Below, piece by piece: positions 35,974 to 45,479 of a DNA stretch of 64,000 nucleotides. The stretch is from CAVVMA01 sp963788205 (GTDB taxonomy: Bacteria; Desulfobacterota; Binatia; Binatales; Binataceae). A program made the position numbers and the translations under genes. The number at the start of each line of letters is the position of its first letter. The stretch's first letter is position 1. A model generated the notes under the pieces. It saw nothing but the letters and a program-made list of their open reading frames with translations, was not told where the DNA came from and did not search any database. Where the stretch lies: the NCBI GenBank assembly GCA_963788205.1, contig CAWBGG010000004.1, forward strand, positions 84,325 through 148,324, written 5' to 3'.

Positions 35974-36078
35974 GGCAGCTCCCGGATCGGAAGTAAGACC
36001 GGCGTCCCGCTGGTCGCCGGCGGCGGTTGCCCCGGCGCGTACGCCGGCCCTGCGGATCGGGGAGGGACCGGCACTTTT

Positions 36079-36158
36079 GCATATGCTACAAGTTGTACAG
36101 ATATCTTGACAAAGAGTCTATCTACCTGCAACATAAGAGATGCAATAGCGCAAAGGAG
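36079..36158 (+). promoter_or_regulatory. Candidate promoter and operator before the ICMT-type gene
   Basis: A perfect TTGACA at 36106-36111 is followed by a weak -10 (ACATAA or CATAAG, 19-20 bases on). Upstream, GCATATGC and TACAA-G-TTGTA (36087-36097) are small palindromes that could bind a regulator. A strong ribosome site AAAGGAG (36152-36158) lies eight bases before the ATG at 36167. The stretch is locally A/T-rich. Confidence 0.4.
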
Positions 36159-36166
36159 ATTAGGGC

Positions 36167-36841
36167 ATGGCTGTTGGGCGGCAGGTATTGGTGGCGGAAA
36201 CTCCTTCGACCCCGGTCTGGTCGCGGGTATCGTTTGAAGGTCTGCGTCACGCGGGCTCGAATATCGGGCTGGCGATGATGTTCTTCATCGCGGCGTTCCC
36301 CAGCGCGAGGGAGGGGATACATCTGGACCGCCTGACTGACACAATCTGGTCGGTCGGTTTGATAACGATGGGAGTATTTTGCGTCATGCGGCCGCGGCCG
36401 GTGGCCGTGATGCTCAACTGGCGCGCAATCGTCTCTGGGCTCGGCGCATTCGTGCTGCCCACGCTCATGGTGCGGGCCGTTTTGCCGTCCTCGGGGCTGG
36501 CCTACCACGTTGGCGTGGTCCTGGGTTTGCTCGGCATCACGCTCTCGCAGGTGGCCCGCATCTATATGGGCCACACCTTTGCAGTTCTGCCGGCCAATCG
36601 CGGTATCGTATCGAACGGGCCGTTCCATTTCGTGCGCCATCCCGTGTACCTCGGATGGATGATGGTGGTAATCGGATTCGCGGCCACTTATCCGAGCCCG
36701 TGGAACACGCTGATGATGATGGCGTCCATGGCGCTCACCTTCTGGCGAATCCATCTGGAAGAGGAACTGCTCGGCGCCGACCCCGCCTACTGCGACTACC
36801 GGGCGCGCGTTCCGTACCGGATGATTCCGGGCGTGTACTAA
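36167..36841 (+). CDS. ICMT/PEMT-type membrane methyltransferase
   Basis: 224 residues, about five hydrophobic helices. The C-terminal third has the signature of isoprenylcysteine carboxyl methyltransferase-like enzymes: YMGHTFAVLPANRGIVSNGPFHFVRHPVYLGWMM, then a Glu pair near the end (IHLEEELLGADPAYCDYRARVPYRMIPGVY), which bind S-adenosylmethionine. Bacterial members methylate lipids or small molecules; substrate unknown. Confidence 0.8.
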   Translation: MAVGRQVLVAETPSTPVWSRVSFEGLRHAGSNIGLAMMFFIAAFPSAREGIHLDRLTDTIWSVGLITMGVFCVMRPRPVAVMLNWRAIVSGLGAFVLPTLMVRAVLPSSGLAYHVGVVLGLLGITLSQVARIYMGHTFAVLPANRGIVSNGPFHFVRHPVYLGWMMVVIGFAATYPSPWNTLMMMASMALTFWRIHLEEELLGADPAYCDYRARVPYRMIPGVY

Positions 36842-36924
36842 TGCCGTCCTGATCCCCGGAGCGAGGCGCCGGCGCCGCTCTCCGCCTATTGCGCCTGGCC
36901 GCGCAGGCCGGGTTAATTTGGCCT

Positions 36925-38601
36925 GTGGGTACCTTCCACGACCTTGCGGTCGTATGCCAATCGCTCGGCCAGACCGGAAGCCGTCTCCAGATGGCGCAGA
37001 TGGCGGGCGAGTTCCTGGCGCATCTCGATACCGGCGAAGCGGAAATCGCCGCGCGCTTGATGGTCGGGCGGGCCTTCGCGCAGGGCGCGGAGGGCAAGCT
37101 TGAAGTCAGCGGGCGGGCGCTATGGAAGATCGCGGTCGAGCTGAGCGGCGGCGTTGGGGATAGCGAGGAGATCTTTGCCGCGGCCGCCGATTTCGGCGAA
37201 GCGATAGAGATCCTCCTAAAGCAGCGGCCGGCCGACCCGGAACCGACCCTCGCGATCGCCGAGGTCAACGCCTGCTTTGCCGCGATCGCCGCGATTGAGG
37301 GGCGGCACGCGCGCAAGCGCAAGCTCGAAGCGTTGCGCGAACTGCTGGAGCGCGCCAGCGCGCTCGAAGGCAAGTACATCGCGAAGATTCTTATCCGCGA
37401 GATGCGCCACGGGATGAGCGAGGGCGTCATGATCGAGGCGATCGCCGTGATGGCGGCGCGGCCCGCGGCTGAAGTCCGCCGCATGCATATGCTCGAGGGC
37501 GACCTCGGCCGCGTGGTGCACACGCTACGCGGCGGCGGCGCGCTCGACACGGCAGGCGGCGCGGATGCGGAACACGGCGCCGTCCGGGCGCGCCCGCTCA
37601 AGCCGATGCTGGCCGCGCCGGCCGCCGAGGTGGCCGACGCGCTCGCGATTCTCGGACCGGACATCGCGCTGGAGCGTAAGCTCGACGGCGCGCGCGTGCA
37701 GATTCATTGCGCCGCCGGCGGCGTGCGGATCTTCTCGCGGCGGCTCAATGAAATCACCGCCAGCCTGCCTGAACTGGTCGAGATCGCCGCGCGCCTCAAT
37801 GCTCGCGGCGCGATCCTCGACGGCGAGGTAATCGCAATCGATGCGGCCGGACGGCCGCTCGCGTTTCAGGAGGTGATGCGCCGTTTCGGCCGCGTACGCG
37901 AGGTCGAGCGGCTGCGCGCCGAGCAGCCGCTGCGCCTGTTCGTGTTCGATCTGATGGCGCTCGACGGTGAACTGCTGATCGACCGGCCCTACCGCGAGCG
38001 CTACTCCGCGCTGGCCGCTCTGGCCGGCGACGGCCTCGATCTTGCCGACCGGATTCGACCGGCCTCGCTCGCCGAGGCCGAAGAATTCTACGCCCGCGCG
38101 ATCGCCGCGGGTTTCGAAGGCGTGATGGCCAAAGCGCTGGAGAGCCGCTACACGCCCGGCGTGCGGGGACGTGGATGGCTCAAGATCAAGCACGCGCGCA
38201 CGCTCGACCTGGTGATCGTCGCGGCGGATTGGGGCTACGGGCGGCGCAAGGGATGGCTCTCCAACTACCATCTGGCCGCGCGCGACGATTCCAGCGGCAA
38301 TCTCATGGAGGTGGGCAAGACCTTCAAGGGCCTCACCGATGAGGAATTTCGCCGGATGACCGAGCGGCTGACGGCGCTCAAGGTCGATGAGCACGGCGGC
38401 GCGGTCGTAGTCCGTCCTGAGGTGGTGGTCGAGGTCGCCTACAGTGATATCCAGCGCAGCCCGAATTATCAGTGCGGGATGGCGCTGCGGTTCGCGCGGA
38501 TCGTTCGCATCAGGGACGATAAGCCTGCGGCGCAGGCCGACAGCATCGCCACGCTGAGGGCGGAATTCGATCGGCAATCGGCGGCGGTAAAACCGGCTTA
38601 A
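36925..38601 (+). CDS. ATP-dependent DNA ligase
   Basis: 558 residues from the GTG at 36925 (GTFHDLAVVCQSL); a TTG at 36889 would add 12 residues without similarity. Three parts: N-terminal DNA-binding domain (about 1-210), adenylation domain with the active Lys in LERKLDGARVQIH (K252) plus ILDGEVIAID, LRLFVFDLMALDG, GFEGVMAKALESRYTPG and WLKIKH, and a C-terminal OB domain (EVAYSDIQRSPNYQCGMALRFARIVRIRDDK). Size and N-terminal domain match archaeal-type ligase I rather than the small LigD/LigC forms. It seals nicks using ATP, in addition to the NAD-dependent LigA presumed elsewhere in the genome. Confidence 0.9.
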   Translation: MGTFHDLAVVCQSLGQTGSRLQMAQMAGEFLAHLDTGEAEIAARLMVGRAFAQGAEGKLEVSGRALWKIAVELSGGVGDSEEIFAAAADFGEAIEILLKQRPADPEPTLAIAEVNACFAAIAAIEGRHARKRKLEALRELLERASALEGKYIAKILIREMRHGMSEGVMIEAIAVMAARPAAEVRRMHMLEGDLGRVVHTLRGGGALDTAGGADAEHGAVRARPLKPMLAAPAAEVADALAILGPDIALERKLDGARVQIHCAAGGVRIFSRRLNEITASLPELVEIAARLNARGAILDGEVIAIDAAGRPLAFQEVMRRFGRVREVERLRAEQPLRLFVFDLMALDGELLIDRPYRERYSALAALAGDGLDLADRIRPASLAEAEEFYARAIAAGFEGVMAKALESRYTPGVRGRGWLKIKHARTLDLVIVAADWGYGRRKGWLSNYHLAARDDSSGNLMEVGKTFKGLTDEEFRRMTERLTALKVDEHGGAVVVRPEVVVEVAYSDIQRSPNYQCGMALRFARIVRIRDDKPAAQADSIATLRAEFDRQSAAVKPA

Positions 38602-38736
38602 CGGAGCCGTGGAGAACGCGGTGGGTTATCCAGGACTCCGACCGGCGGTCACGCCGCGGCGGCCGCCGGTCGGACGCGCATGGCGTCCCGGCCGTGCGCG
38701 ATTTTCAGCCCCCTGCCATGGGTGCCCGTAAACACT

Positions 38737-38928
38737 TCAATGGTGGTAATGGACTTCGCTTAGCGCCATCGCGATCGCCTCGAGCTCGCTCTCGCCGAAC
38801 TCGGCGAGCACGAACTGCTCCGTCTCCTGGCTTTCGCGGCCGAACACGTCGCAGCTCCATCGCTCGGGGCCGAGTTGATTGGTCCTCAGCACGAACGTCG
38901 TGCCTTCCAGAACCTCGACTCGTTCCAT
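38737..38928 (-). CDS. Small conserved-looking hypothetical protein
   Basis: 63 residues from the ATG at 38928, chosen because AGGAGGT lies a few bases upstream; longer readings translate the leader. The sequence MERVEVLEGTTFVLRTNQLG...CDVFGRESQETEQFVLAEFGESELEAIAMALSEVHYHH is acidic, strand-then-helix, and ends in a His-rich tip. A good sigma70-type promoter precedes it. Family not recognised; strong expression signals suggest a real, well-expressed gene. Confidence 0.6.
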   Translation of the reverse strand: MERVEVLEGTTFVLRTNQLGPERWSCDVFGRESQETEQFVLAEFGESELEAIAMALSEVHYHH

Positions 38929-38934
38929 GGTTGC

Positions 38935-39017
38935 CACCTCCTCTAGAGTGGTCTCCCCATGGCCCATAGATGGCCCAAGTCCATAAGCTATATACAACAA
39001 TCTCGGCAAAATGTCTA
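38935..39017 (-). promoter_or_regulatory. Sigma70-type promoter and ribosome site for the 63-residue gene
   Basis: Minus strand: -35 TAGACA (39017-39012), exactly 17 bases, -10 TATATA (38994-38989), then about 45 bases of leader with the short repeat ATGGCCCA and a strong AGGAGGT ribosome site at about 38942-38935. This is the clearest promoter in the window. Confidence 0.6.
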
Positions 39018-39096
39018 ATGCTAAAAATGAGGGCCGCAACCGCTTGATCAGCGGCCCGATCAAATTGAGCGGCCAGAGCAAATTGATTCAAATTGA

Positions 39097-41664
39097 TTAG
39101 AATGTGAGCCGACGGACGAGCGCTTCGGCGATCAGAAGCACGATCGCAGCGGCGATCGGCCACGCGCTGAGCGTGGCGCGGTGCTCGAGCGTCGGCCGTG
39201 CCAGCGCGAGGTCGCCCGGCTCCGGGTTGAGCCTGCCGCCGGTCGCCGACGCGAGATGTTCGAGCAAGCCGTAATTGGGCTCCGAGCGCGGGGTCTCGGC
39301 GAACGCCGCGGGACTTACGGTATATCCCAGCGAGGGAAAGGTCTGTTCCTTCGCGCCGGGCGTGGATTTCAGCGTGATGAAATACACGCCGGCGCGTGGC
39401 GCCTCCACGCTGCCCGCAAGCTCGCCGGGCGCGGTCTCGGACAGAATCGCTTCGCTCCGCAAACCGCCGGGGCCAGAAACCCACGCGCTGATCAGACCCG
39501 CCGCGCGCTCCGGATGCTCGCTGTAGTCGGTGAGCTTGATATTCAGCCGGCCCGAGCGATAGCCGAGCGCGACATCGAAGTTCTGCGCCTGGCTGGTCTC
39601 CGGCGTAATCCAGGTCAGCAGGCGATCCCACACCTGTCCGAACACGCCGGCGGTGATCCACGCCGATGACCAGCGGCCGCTGGCGTCGGTGGTGACCGCC
39701 ATCGCCTTGCCCGCGCCGTACTTCCAGCTCGCGATTACCGGCTCGCGCGTCGCACTGCGATCGACGAACAGGTCCATCGTCGCACGTGGCTTCAGGCTCG
39801 TGCTCACGTAGCCCCCAAGCGGCGGCAACTGGCGGCCGGCGAGGTCCTTGAGCACCGGGTCCGGCGCGCGGCTTTTGGGCAGAAACTGGTTCTCGACCAT
39901 CGTCAGCTCGCCGCCGTGCTGGCGCACGTCTTCGAGAAAAATCTCGGGCAGGTCCGCGGCGCTGTCGGTCTGATACGAGGCGCCGCCACCGTATTTGCTG
40001 ATCGCGTCGAGCAGCCGCAGATTCGCCTTGCGGCCGATCGCGATGGTCGAGATCGTAACGCCGCCGTCGTGATGCATGCTCGAAACCAGGTCGTAGTACT
40101 GGTCGGCGGTGCCGCCGGTCTCGCCGTCGGTGAGAATCACCACGTGCTTGATCGACGCGCCGGTCGCGGCCAGCGTGCGCTCGGCTTCCTTCATCGCAGG
40201 CAGCAGAAAGGTCGTGCCCCGCGCCTTAAGGCGATCGACAAACTGGTCGAAGTACGGCCGCGTGTCGCGCAGCGGCTGCAGCGGCACGACCACGAACGGC
40301 TGCGAGTCGAATCCGATCACCGCGATCAGGTCGTCGTCTCTGAGCGCCACGGTCACCTTGCGGGCGGCGGCCTTGGCGTAGACCAGCTTGTTTTCGCGGC
40401 CCATCGAGCCCGACTTGTCGATGATGAGCACCAGCGCGCGCTGGGTCTGCTTATGCTCCGGCGGCTTCATCACCACCGGCATCACCTTGGCGATCTCACT
40501 GCCTTCGTAGCCGCCCAGCCCGAAGCTCTGGTCGCCGCCGACCATGATGAGCGAGCCGCCATGCTCGACGTAGCTGGCCAGCGCGCTGTCCGCCGCCGCG
40601 CTCAGCCGCGCACGCGGAAGATTGTCGAGCATCACCGCGTCGTAGCCGCTGGGGCTGCCCGCGAACTGCCCGCCGTGCAGCGTCACCACGGTCGGCGCCA
40701 GGCCCAGCCGCCGCACTATGCTTTCCAGATAGTGCGCGTCTCTCTCGGCGTCGGTGAGAATCAACACTCTGCGGCGCGCGCCGATACCGACCCATCCCTG
40801 AAGCGAGTCGTCTTCCGGATCGAGGTCCATCGCGGGGTTGGCCGGCTTGAAAATCGCGCGATATGAGACCAGCCCGGTATCCTGCGTCTGCACCGGGAAA
40901 TCGAAGCGCTGCTCTCCCGGCGGAATTTCGACCGCGCGCTGATCGACCATCCGATCGTTTTCGTAAATCGAGATCGTTCCCGCGGCCTTGACCGGGTTCA
41001 GATTCGCAATCGTGACTCCGAGCGCGAACGGCAGCGATTGGGAGAGCGCGCGCGGCAGCGTAAGCCCGGTCATCGCGATATTCGGGGCATGCTCCATGCC
41101 GGGCGGCGTGAAAACGTAGAGCCGGACCCGCGCCGTGACCAGCGCGCTAAGGGCTAGCTCGGCATCGCCGCGGTTCTCCCATCCGTCGGTGATCAGCACC
41201 GCCGGCCCGCCGGCGGCGTCGGGATCCGACGCGAGTTGGCTGAGCGCCGCTTCCAGGTCGGTCGCTTCGGGGCCGCAGGCTTTGCATCCTGCGGTTAGCA
41301 TCGCGGAGGCCTGGCCGGCGGTGGTTGAAACCGGCGCGCTCGCGAAGATAATCGCCGGGTCCTGCGCGCGCAGCTTCAACTGATCGGTAAGCAACTGCGC
41401 GTCGAAGGCGCGCATCGGCGCGGTGATGCTGTCGGAAGCGTCGATAACCGCCGGCCGCGTCGTCCCTTCATATCGATAGATCGATTCCGGCCCCGCCAGC
41501 GCGAGCACGATCAGCGCAAGCACGATCGCGCGCAGCATCGGCGCCGCGGCGCGCCGGCCGATGCGCATCAGCCACCATGCCGCGACGATCGCGATCGGCG
41601 CGAACAGGTAGAACGCGTCGCGATGCGCGAAGCTCAGATCGCTCCAAAACGTTCCCCAGTTCAT
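39097..41664 (-). CDS. Membrane VWA protein with glutamine-amidotransferase-like domain
   Basis: 855 residues: two N-terminal hydrophobic helices, a first VWA-like region (TRPAVIDASDSITAPM...GGPAVLITDGWENRGD), a GATase1-like segment (SGYDAVMLDNLPRARLSA...YVEHGGSLIMVGGDQSFGLGGYEGS), a canonical VWA domain with MIDAS residues (LIIDKSGSMGREN, VVILTDGETGG), a beta-rich part and a last helix. Such proteins accompany BatA-type partners in operons related to MoxR chaperones. Start at 41664 overlaps the upstream stop (ATGA). No MoxR or DUF58 gene is present here. Confidence 0.8.
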   Translation of the reverse strand: MNWGTFWSDLSFAHRDAFYLFAPIAIVAAWWLMRIGRRAAAPMLRAIVLALIVLALAGPESIYRYEGTTRPAVIDASDSITAPMRAFDAQLLTDQLKLRAQDPAIIFASAPVSTTAGQASAMLTAGCKACGPEATDLEAALSQLASDPDAAGGPAVLITDGWENRGDAELALSALVTARVRLYVFTPPGMEHAPNIAMTGLTLPRALSQSLPFALGVTIANLNPVKAAGTISIYENDRMVDQRAVEIPPGEQRFDFPVQTQDTGLVSYRAIFKPANPAMDLDPEDDSLQGWVGIGARRRVLILTDAERDAHYLESIVRRLGLAPTVVTLHGGQFAGSPSGYDAVMLDNLPRARLSAAADSALASYVEHGGSLIMVGGDQSFGLGGYEGSEIAKVMPVVMKPPEHKQTQRALVLIIDKSGSMGRENKLVYAKAAARKVTVALRDDDLIAVIGFDSQPFVVVPLQPLRDTRPYFDQFVDRLKARGTTFLLPAMKEAERTLAATGASIKHVVILTDGETGGTADQYYDLVSSMHHDGGVTISTIAIGRKANLRLLDAISKYGGGASYQTDSAADLPEIFLEDVRQHGGELTMVENQFLPKSRAPDPVLKDLAGRQLPPLGGYVSTSLKPRATMDLFVDRSATREPVIASWKYGAGKAMAVTTDASGRWSSAWITAGVFGQVWDRLLTWITPETSQAQNFDVALGYRSGRLNIKLTDYSEHPERAAGLISAWVSGPGGLRSEAILSETAPGELAGSVEAPRAGVYFITLKSTPGAKEQTFPSLGYTVSPAAFAETPRSEPNYGLLEHLASATGGRLNPEPGDLALARPTLEHRATLSAWPIAAAIVLLIAEALVRRLTF

Positions 41665-43475
41665 GACTCGACCCGCAGGACCGGCCGCCGGCGCCGATAC
41701 GCGATCAGCGACTCGGCCAGCGCGAGCGCGAGAATCGCGATCAGTATCGATCCTTCGAGCGAAACCCGGCGCGTAAATTCCGCTTCGGCGGCCGCCCCGG
41801 CGGCGGACTCCAGTCTGAGTGCCGGCATGTTTTGCAGATCTGAAGCGGCGAGGTCGGCTAGATTCACTGCGCGCAGCGTCTTCGGACCCGCCCCGCCCGC
41901 CAGCTCATAGACTCCCTGCTCGGCCGTATCGGTGAAAAGAGCGCCGGGCTGTGCGGCGATTTCGCGTCGCGATGGGAGAGTGATTTTCGTCACGCCGGCT
42001 GGCACCGGCCACGGCTCGCCGGTCCGAAACCCGGTGGTGTCGGCCGACAGCTCCGCCAGGTAGCTCAGCAGGTTGAGCGTCAGCACCGACATCGGAAGAT
42101 TCTTTTTGCCGAGATAGGGGAACGGATTGAAGCCGGTCGCGACTATCCGATGGCCGCCGCGCTCGCCCGCCATCAGCAGCGCGCCGTGACTGCCGTTGAC
42201 CACCGGCGCCATCCATGGATGGACCGCGAAATACTCGCCGCGCCGCGGCTCGATCAAGCGGAAGTTGACCGCGTCGGTCAGCGGGTCGGGCGTGCGCCAT
42301 CCGGTGATTTCGGGATTGTCGTAAGGCGTGACCGCGAAGCCGAAGACCGGGTCGCCCGGCGGCGGCATCACCAGCAGCGCGTTGACCGGCGGCAACTCCT
42401 TGGGCACCGCGTACTCGAAGATCGCGAGGTCGGCGCCGGCCAGGTCGTCGGGCGAGAATTGGTCGGGCCTGCGCGTTCGCACCGTGACGCCCGGCAGGGT
42501 GGAGAGCCCGGCAGCGTCGGCGGGCGTGGGACTCACGAACAGGATTGCGATCGATTTGAGTGCGCTCGCGGTAGCGTAGGCCACGTTGTCCAACGGGAAG
42601 TCGTCGGCGGGAGTGAGCTCCGCACGATATGTTTGTGCCGTCGGGAGCGCGGGGAAGTCGAGAGAGCCAATTTCTCCCGGCTCCAGGCGCGCCTGCGAAT
42701 GGGCGAGCGGGCGGCCGTCGCCGCTGATCGCGACCGCCAGTGTTTGCGGTTGCGGACTGAAATTGGCGATCGTGAGACGGGCGCGTAGCGTGGCCGCGGC
42801 GAACGACTCGCGCCGCAATGTGAACGAACCGATCGCGTAGTTCGCAATCGGGCTGCCGACCGTGATCGCACGGACGCGCGGCGGAATCGGCGCATCAAGC
42901 GGACGGTCGCCGGCGAAAATTACCCGGGCGAAGCCGGCGCCGGAGACCAGCTCGTCGAGCGTGCGCGCCAGCGCCGCCGGATCGTCGGGCGCGTCACACG
43001 GCATCTGGCGGCCGATCGCCGCACGCGCGTCCGCCACGCTCTGGAGCGGCGCGCCGACGCGATGGGGCACCGGCGCGGTGACATACAAGCTGATCTCGCC
43101 CGCCCCGGGCTCCTCATCCAGCGCGGCCACGAGCCGGTCGCGCGCCGCCTCGAATCGCGTATTGCCCGCAAGCATGCGGGCGCGCATCGCGGCCGAGTTG
43201 TCGAGCACCAGCGCGATCGGATTCTGGTGCGTGGTCGCGAATGGCGCCGCGATCGCGGTCACCGCCAGGATCAGGATCAGCAGCTCGACAAAGAACATCC
43301 AGTTAAAGCGCGGGCGGCCCGCAAACGCCTCGGCGCGCGGACCGCGCAAGGCCCGGAAGGCCAGCACGCTCGAAACCGTGACGCGCGCTGGGCGCTCGCG
43401 CGCCATATAGGCGAGCACCAGCGCCGGCACCGCGGCAATCAGGGCCAGCATCGCGGCCGGATGCAGCAATCCCAT
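41661..43475 (-). CDS. BatA-domain/VWA membrane protein
   Basis: 604 residues from the ATG at 43475 (a TTG lies at 43484). N-terminal BatA (aerotolerance) domain: MGLLHPAAMLALIAAVPALVLAYM, then VSSVLAFRAL...RFNWMFFVELLILILAVTAIAAP, two membrane helices. A VWA-like domain follows with DNSAAMRAR replacing the usual D-x-S-x-S, so metal binding may be lost. A C-terminal helix (ILIALLALALAESLIAYRRRR-like) re-enters the membrane. Translationally coupled to the VWA/GATase protein; the pair probably forms an envelope complex. Confidence 0.75.
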   Translation of the reverse strand: MGLLHPAAMLALIAAVPALVLAYMARERPARVTVSSVLAFRALRGPRAEAFAGRPRFNWMFFVELLILILAVTAIAAPFATTHQNPIALVLDNSAAMRARMLAGNTRFEAARDRLVAALDEEPGAGEISLYVTAPVPHRVGAPLQSVADARAAIGRQMPCDAPDDPAALARTLDELVSGAGFARVIFAGDRPLDAPIPPRVRAITVGSPIANYAIGSFTLRRESFAAATLRARLTIANFSPQPQTLAVAISGDGRPLAHSQARLEPGEIGSLDFPALPTAQTYRAELTPADDFPLDNVAYATASALKSIAILFVSPTPADAAGLSTLPGVTVRTRRPDQFSPDDLAGADLAIFEYAVPKELPPVNALLVMPPPGDPVFGFAVTPYDNPEITGWRTPDPLTDAVNFRLIEPRRGEYFAVHPWMAPVVNGSHGALLMAGERGGHRIVATGFNPFPYLGKKNLPMSVLTLNLLSYLAELSADTTGFRTGEPWPVPAGVTKITLPSRREIAAQPGALFTDTAEQGVYELAGGAGPKTLRAVNLADLAASDLQNMPALRLESAAGAAAEAEFTRRVSLEGSILIAILALALAESLIAYRRRRPVLRVES

Positions 43476-43612
43476 CAGAATCAATTATGCTTTACGGCGC
43501 GCCACCTGCGCGACGGATCCGAGCGCGCCTTTGGGCGAGGCTTTTTCCCAGGCCCGCGACGAGCTAGATTCTGGCCGCAGACGGGCATTTGCTCCGCCAG
43601 GAGGATTTTCAG

Positions 43613-44389
43613 TTGAAAGACGTATTCAGCGTCGAAGGCAAAGTGACGATCGTGACCGGCGGCGGGACGGGAATCGGCGAGTCGATCGCGCGCGAGTTCG
43701 CCGCGCGCGGCGCGCCGGTGCTGATCGCCAGCCGCAAGACCGAGCATCTCGAACCCGTGCGCGACTCGATTCGCAAGGCCGGCGGCAAATGCGAGATGGC
43801 GGTCTGCGACGTGCGTGACGCCGCAGCCTGCGACGCGATGGTTGCCCAGGCGGTGCAACATTTCGGCCGGCTCGACGTGATGATCAACAATCACGGCGCC
43901 AGCATCCCGTCGCCGACGCTCAACCTTTCGCCCAACGGATGGAAGGCGGTGGTGGCGATCAATCTCGACGGGACGTTCTTCTGCTCCAAGGCCGCGGCGC
44001 GCCAGTTTATCGAGCAGAAAAGCGGCGGCTCGATCATCAACATCTCGTCCACCGCCGGCGTCCACGGCTCCTCCTTCATGCTGCCGTATGGCGCCGCGAA
44101 GGCCGGCGTGATCAACCTGACGATCTCGCACGCCTCCGAATGGGGCCCGCTCGGCATCCGCGTCAACTGTATCGCGCCCGGCCCGATCGAGACCGAAGGC
44201 GCCGGCGCGCGCGTATGGCCCAGCGAGAAGATGAAGCAGTTCGTCGCGAAATCCCGCGCCCTGGGACGCTTCGGCCGGGTCGAGGAGATCGCGCATCCGT
44301 GCATCTTTCTCGCCTCCGACGCATCGAGCTACATCACCGGCGCGCTACTAATAATCGACGGCGGCGAAGGCACGCAGGCCGCGATGTAA
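43613..44389 (+). CDS. SDR family oxidoreductase
   Basis: 258 residues from a TTG with AGGAGGA seven bases upstream, which decides the start. Classical SDR: TGGGTGIG, NNHGA, ISSTAG, YGAAK and a C-terminal ITGALLIIDGGEGTQ loop. The pattern is close to 3-oxoacyl-ACP/gluconate-type reductases; substrate unknown. Divergent from the BatA gene. Confidence 0.87.
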   Translation: MKDVFSVEGKVTIVTGGGTGIGESIAREFAARGAPVLIASRKTEHLEPVRDSIRKAGGKCEMAVCDVRDAAACDAMVAQAVQHFGRLDVMINNHGASIPSPTLNLSPNGWKAVVAINLDGTFFCSKAAARQFIEQKSGGSIINISSTAGVHGSSFMLPYGAAKAGVINLTISHASEWGPLGIRVNCIAPGPIETEGAGARVWPSEKMKQFVAKSRALGRFGRVEEIAHPCIFLASDASSYITGALLIIDGGEGTQAAM

Positions 44390-44504
44390 GGGTGCGAGCT
44401 CTCAGCGCCCCTACCGGAAGGCGGAGGCGAGGCATGCCTTGAGCGAAGTCGAAGAGTTGGCGCCCGCGAGCGCCAGCTAGCAGGGTTGGAGAAACGACGA
44501 ATAG

Positions 44505-44706
44505 CTAATTCCCTTCGCCGGATTCGCGGACCGAGGCGGAAGGCTTGACCTTCCGTTTGGGTCCGTGCCTCTTGGGCTTCGCATCAACATCTTTTCGATA
44601 TTCCTTCTCGCGCCGCAGCATCTCATCGCGCGGAACCGCCAGCACGCGATCTACAAGGCCCGTGAAGGCGTCAATACCCTGGCGTCTTTCCTTTTTTGGG
44701 CTTCAT
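44505..44706 (-). pseudogene. Small basic protein of the restriction island (frameshifted)
   Basis: The ATG at 44706 (GGAGAG upstream) opens MKPKK and then stops after 11 codons. Removing one A from the A6 run (44692-44697 on the plus strand) gives a 66-residue protein that reads ERRQGIDAFTGLVDRVLAVP, RDEMLRREKEYRKDV and a Lys/Pro-rich tail to the TAG at 44507-44505. The charged pattern looks like a genuine small protein of accessory regions. It starts 18 bases after the RusA-like gene. Function unknown; possibly an antitoxin-like or nuclease-partner protein (inference). Confidence 0.5.
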
Positions 44707-44724
44707 TTTTAATATCTCTCCACG

Positions 44725-45228
44725 CTATAGGCGGAGCGGTGATTCACTCTGAGGGCTAGCCTGGACCGTTACCTTAACTTGTATCTCGACGTCGCTCCTT
44801 TGCTCGCCCCTTCGCATCGGCCTATGGAGTCGCGCCGTCCTGATGGAGATTTCGGTGATGAGGTGATCATCGTCGAGCAAACAGAAAAAAGGCCGCTCAT
44901 CGTCCTCCGGGGTTTCTCGCTGCCATTGGTTCGGCTGTGGAACCGTCAACGCATCGAGGAGAACTTTCATCCTATTGTCCAAGTCGCCGCCGTTAATGAT
45001 CGCGCCAGGCTCGTCTCGCGACAGAATGGTTACGTCCATTTTGCAGACCAGCTTGAGTAAACCGCCCGTCATCACCAATGGAACGAAGCGGAAGGCACCC
45101 AGTGGTCGGGCATACCAGCCACCACCGTCTAGGTAGTGGCCTTTCTCCATCGGGATCATGAAGTATCCGGGCGCGAAAAATTCTTTCAGGGGCGCGGTGG
45201 TTCTCCAGAACGTCCGAAAGTTGCTCAT
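44725..45228 (-). CDS. RusA-like nuclease, C-terminal part
   Basis: The ATG at 45228 opens a frame of 167 residues whose C-terminal half has the RusA-type motif IINGGDLDNRMKVLLDAL (conserved Asp residues for Mg) followed by an acidic run and CLLDDDHLITEISIRTARL. RusA-like enzymes cut Holliday junctions and are common in phage and accessory islands. The true N-terminus lies upstream in another frame, so this ATG is probably not the natural start. Confidence 0.55.
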   Translation of the reverse strand: MSNFRTFWRTTAPLKEFFAPGYFMIPMEKGHYLDGGGWYARPLGAFRFVPLVMTGGLLKLVCKMDVTILSRDEPGAIINGGDLDNRMKVLLDALTVPQPNQWQRETPEDDERPFFCLLDDDHLITEISIRTARLHRPMRRGEQRSDVEIQVKVTVQASPQSESPLRL

Positions 45229-45334
45229 GAAACACTCTGTAAATCTTGGCTTTAATTTCGTTCCGGCGCTTTGCGTTGCCCGATTGAGACGAAGGAAGCG
45301 GCCCTTCGTAGAGAAGAATTAGCTCGATCGGCAT
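45217..45334 (-). pseudogene. RusA-like nuclease, N-terminal part before frameshift
   Basis: From the ATG at 45334: MPIELILLYEGPLPSSQSGN, then KRRNEIKAKIYRVFHEQL. This is the usual opening of the family (strand, YEGPL, basic helix). Dropping one T of the TTT at 45219-45217 fuses it to RTFWRTTAPLKEFF in the frame of 44725-45228 and gives a full-length protein of about 202 residues. In its own frame it runs on as noise to 44993. Confidence 0.6.
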
Positions 45335-45479
45335 CTCAAAAATTTTTGCCGCCCTTTGAACTGCGGTTCTCCGATTTGAATGGGGCCGGGGCCGCGAGGC
45401 TCATAGAGAACCTCGCGCACGCGCGCTACGATGACGTGACCCGGCTGATGAGGCAAGTATATTCTCGCGCGAGCGCAAG

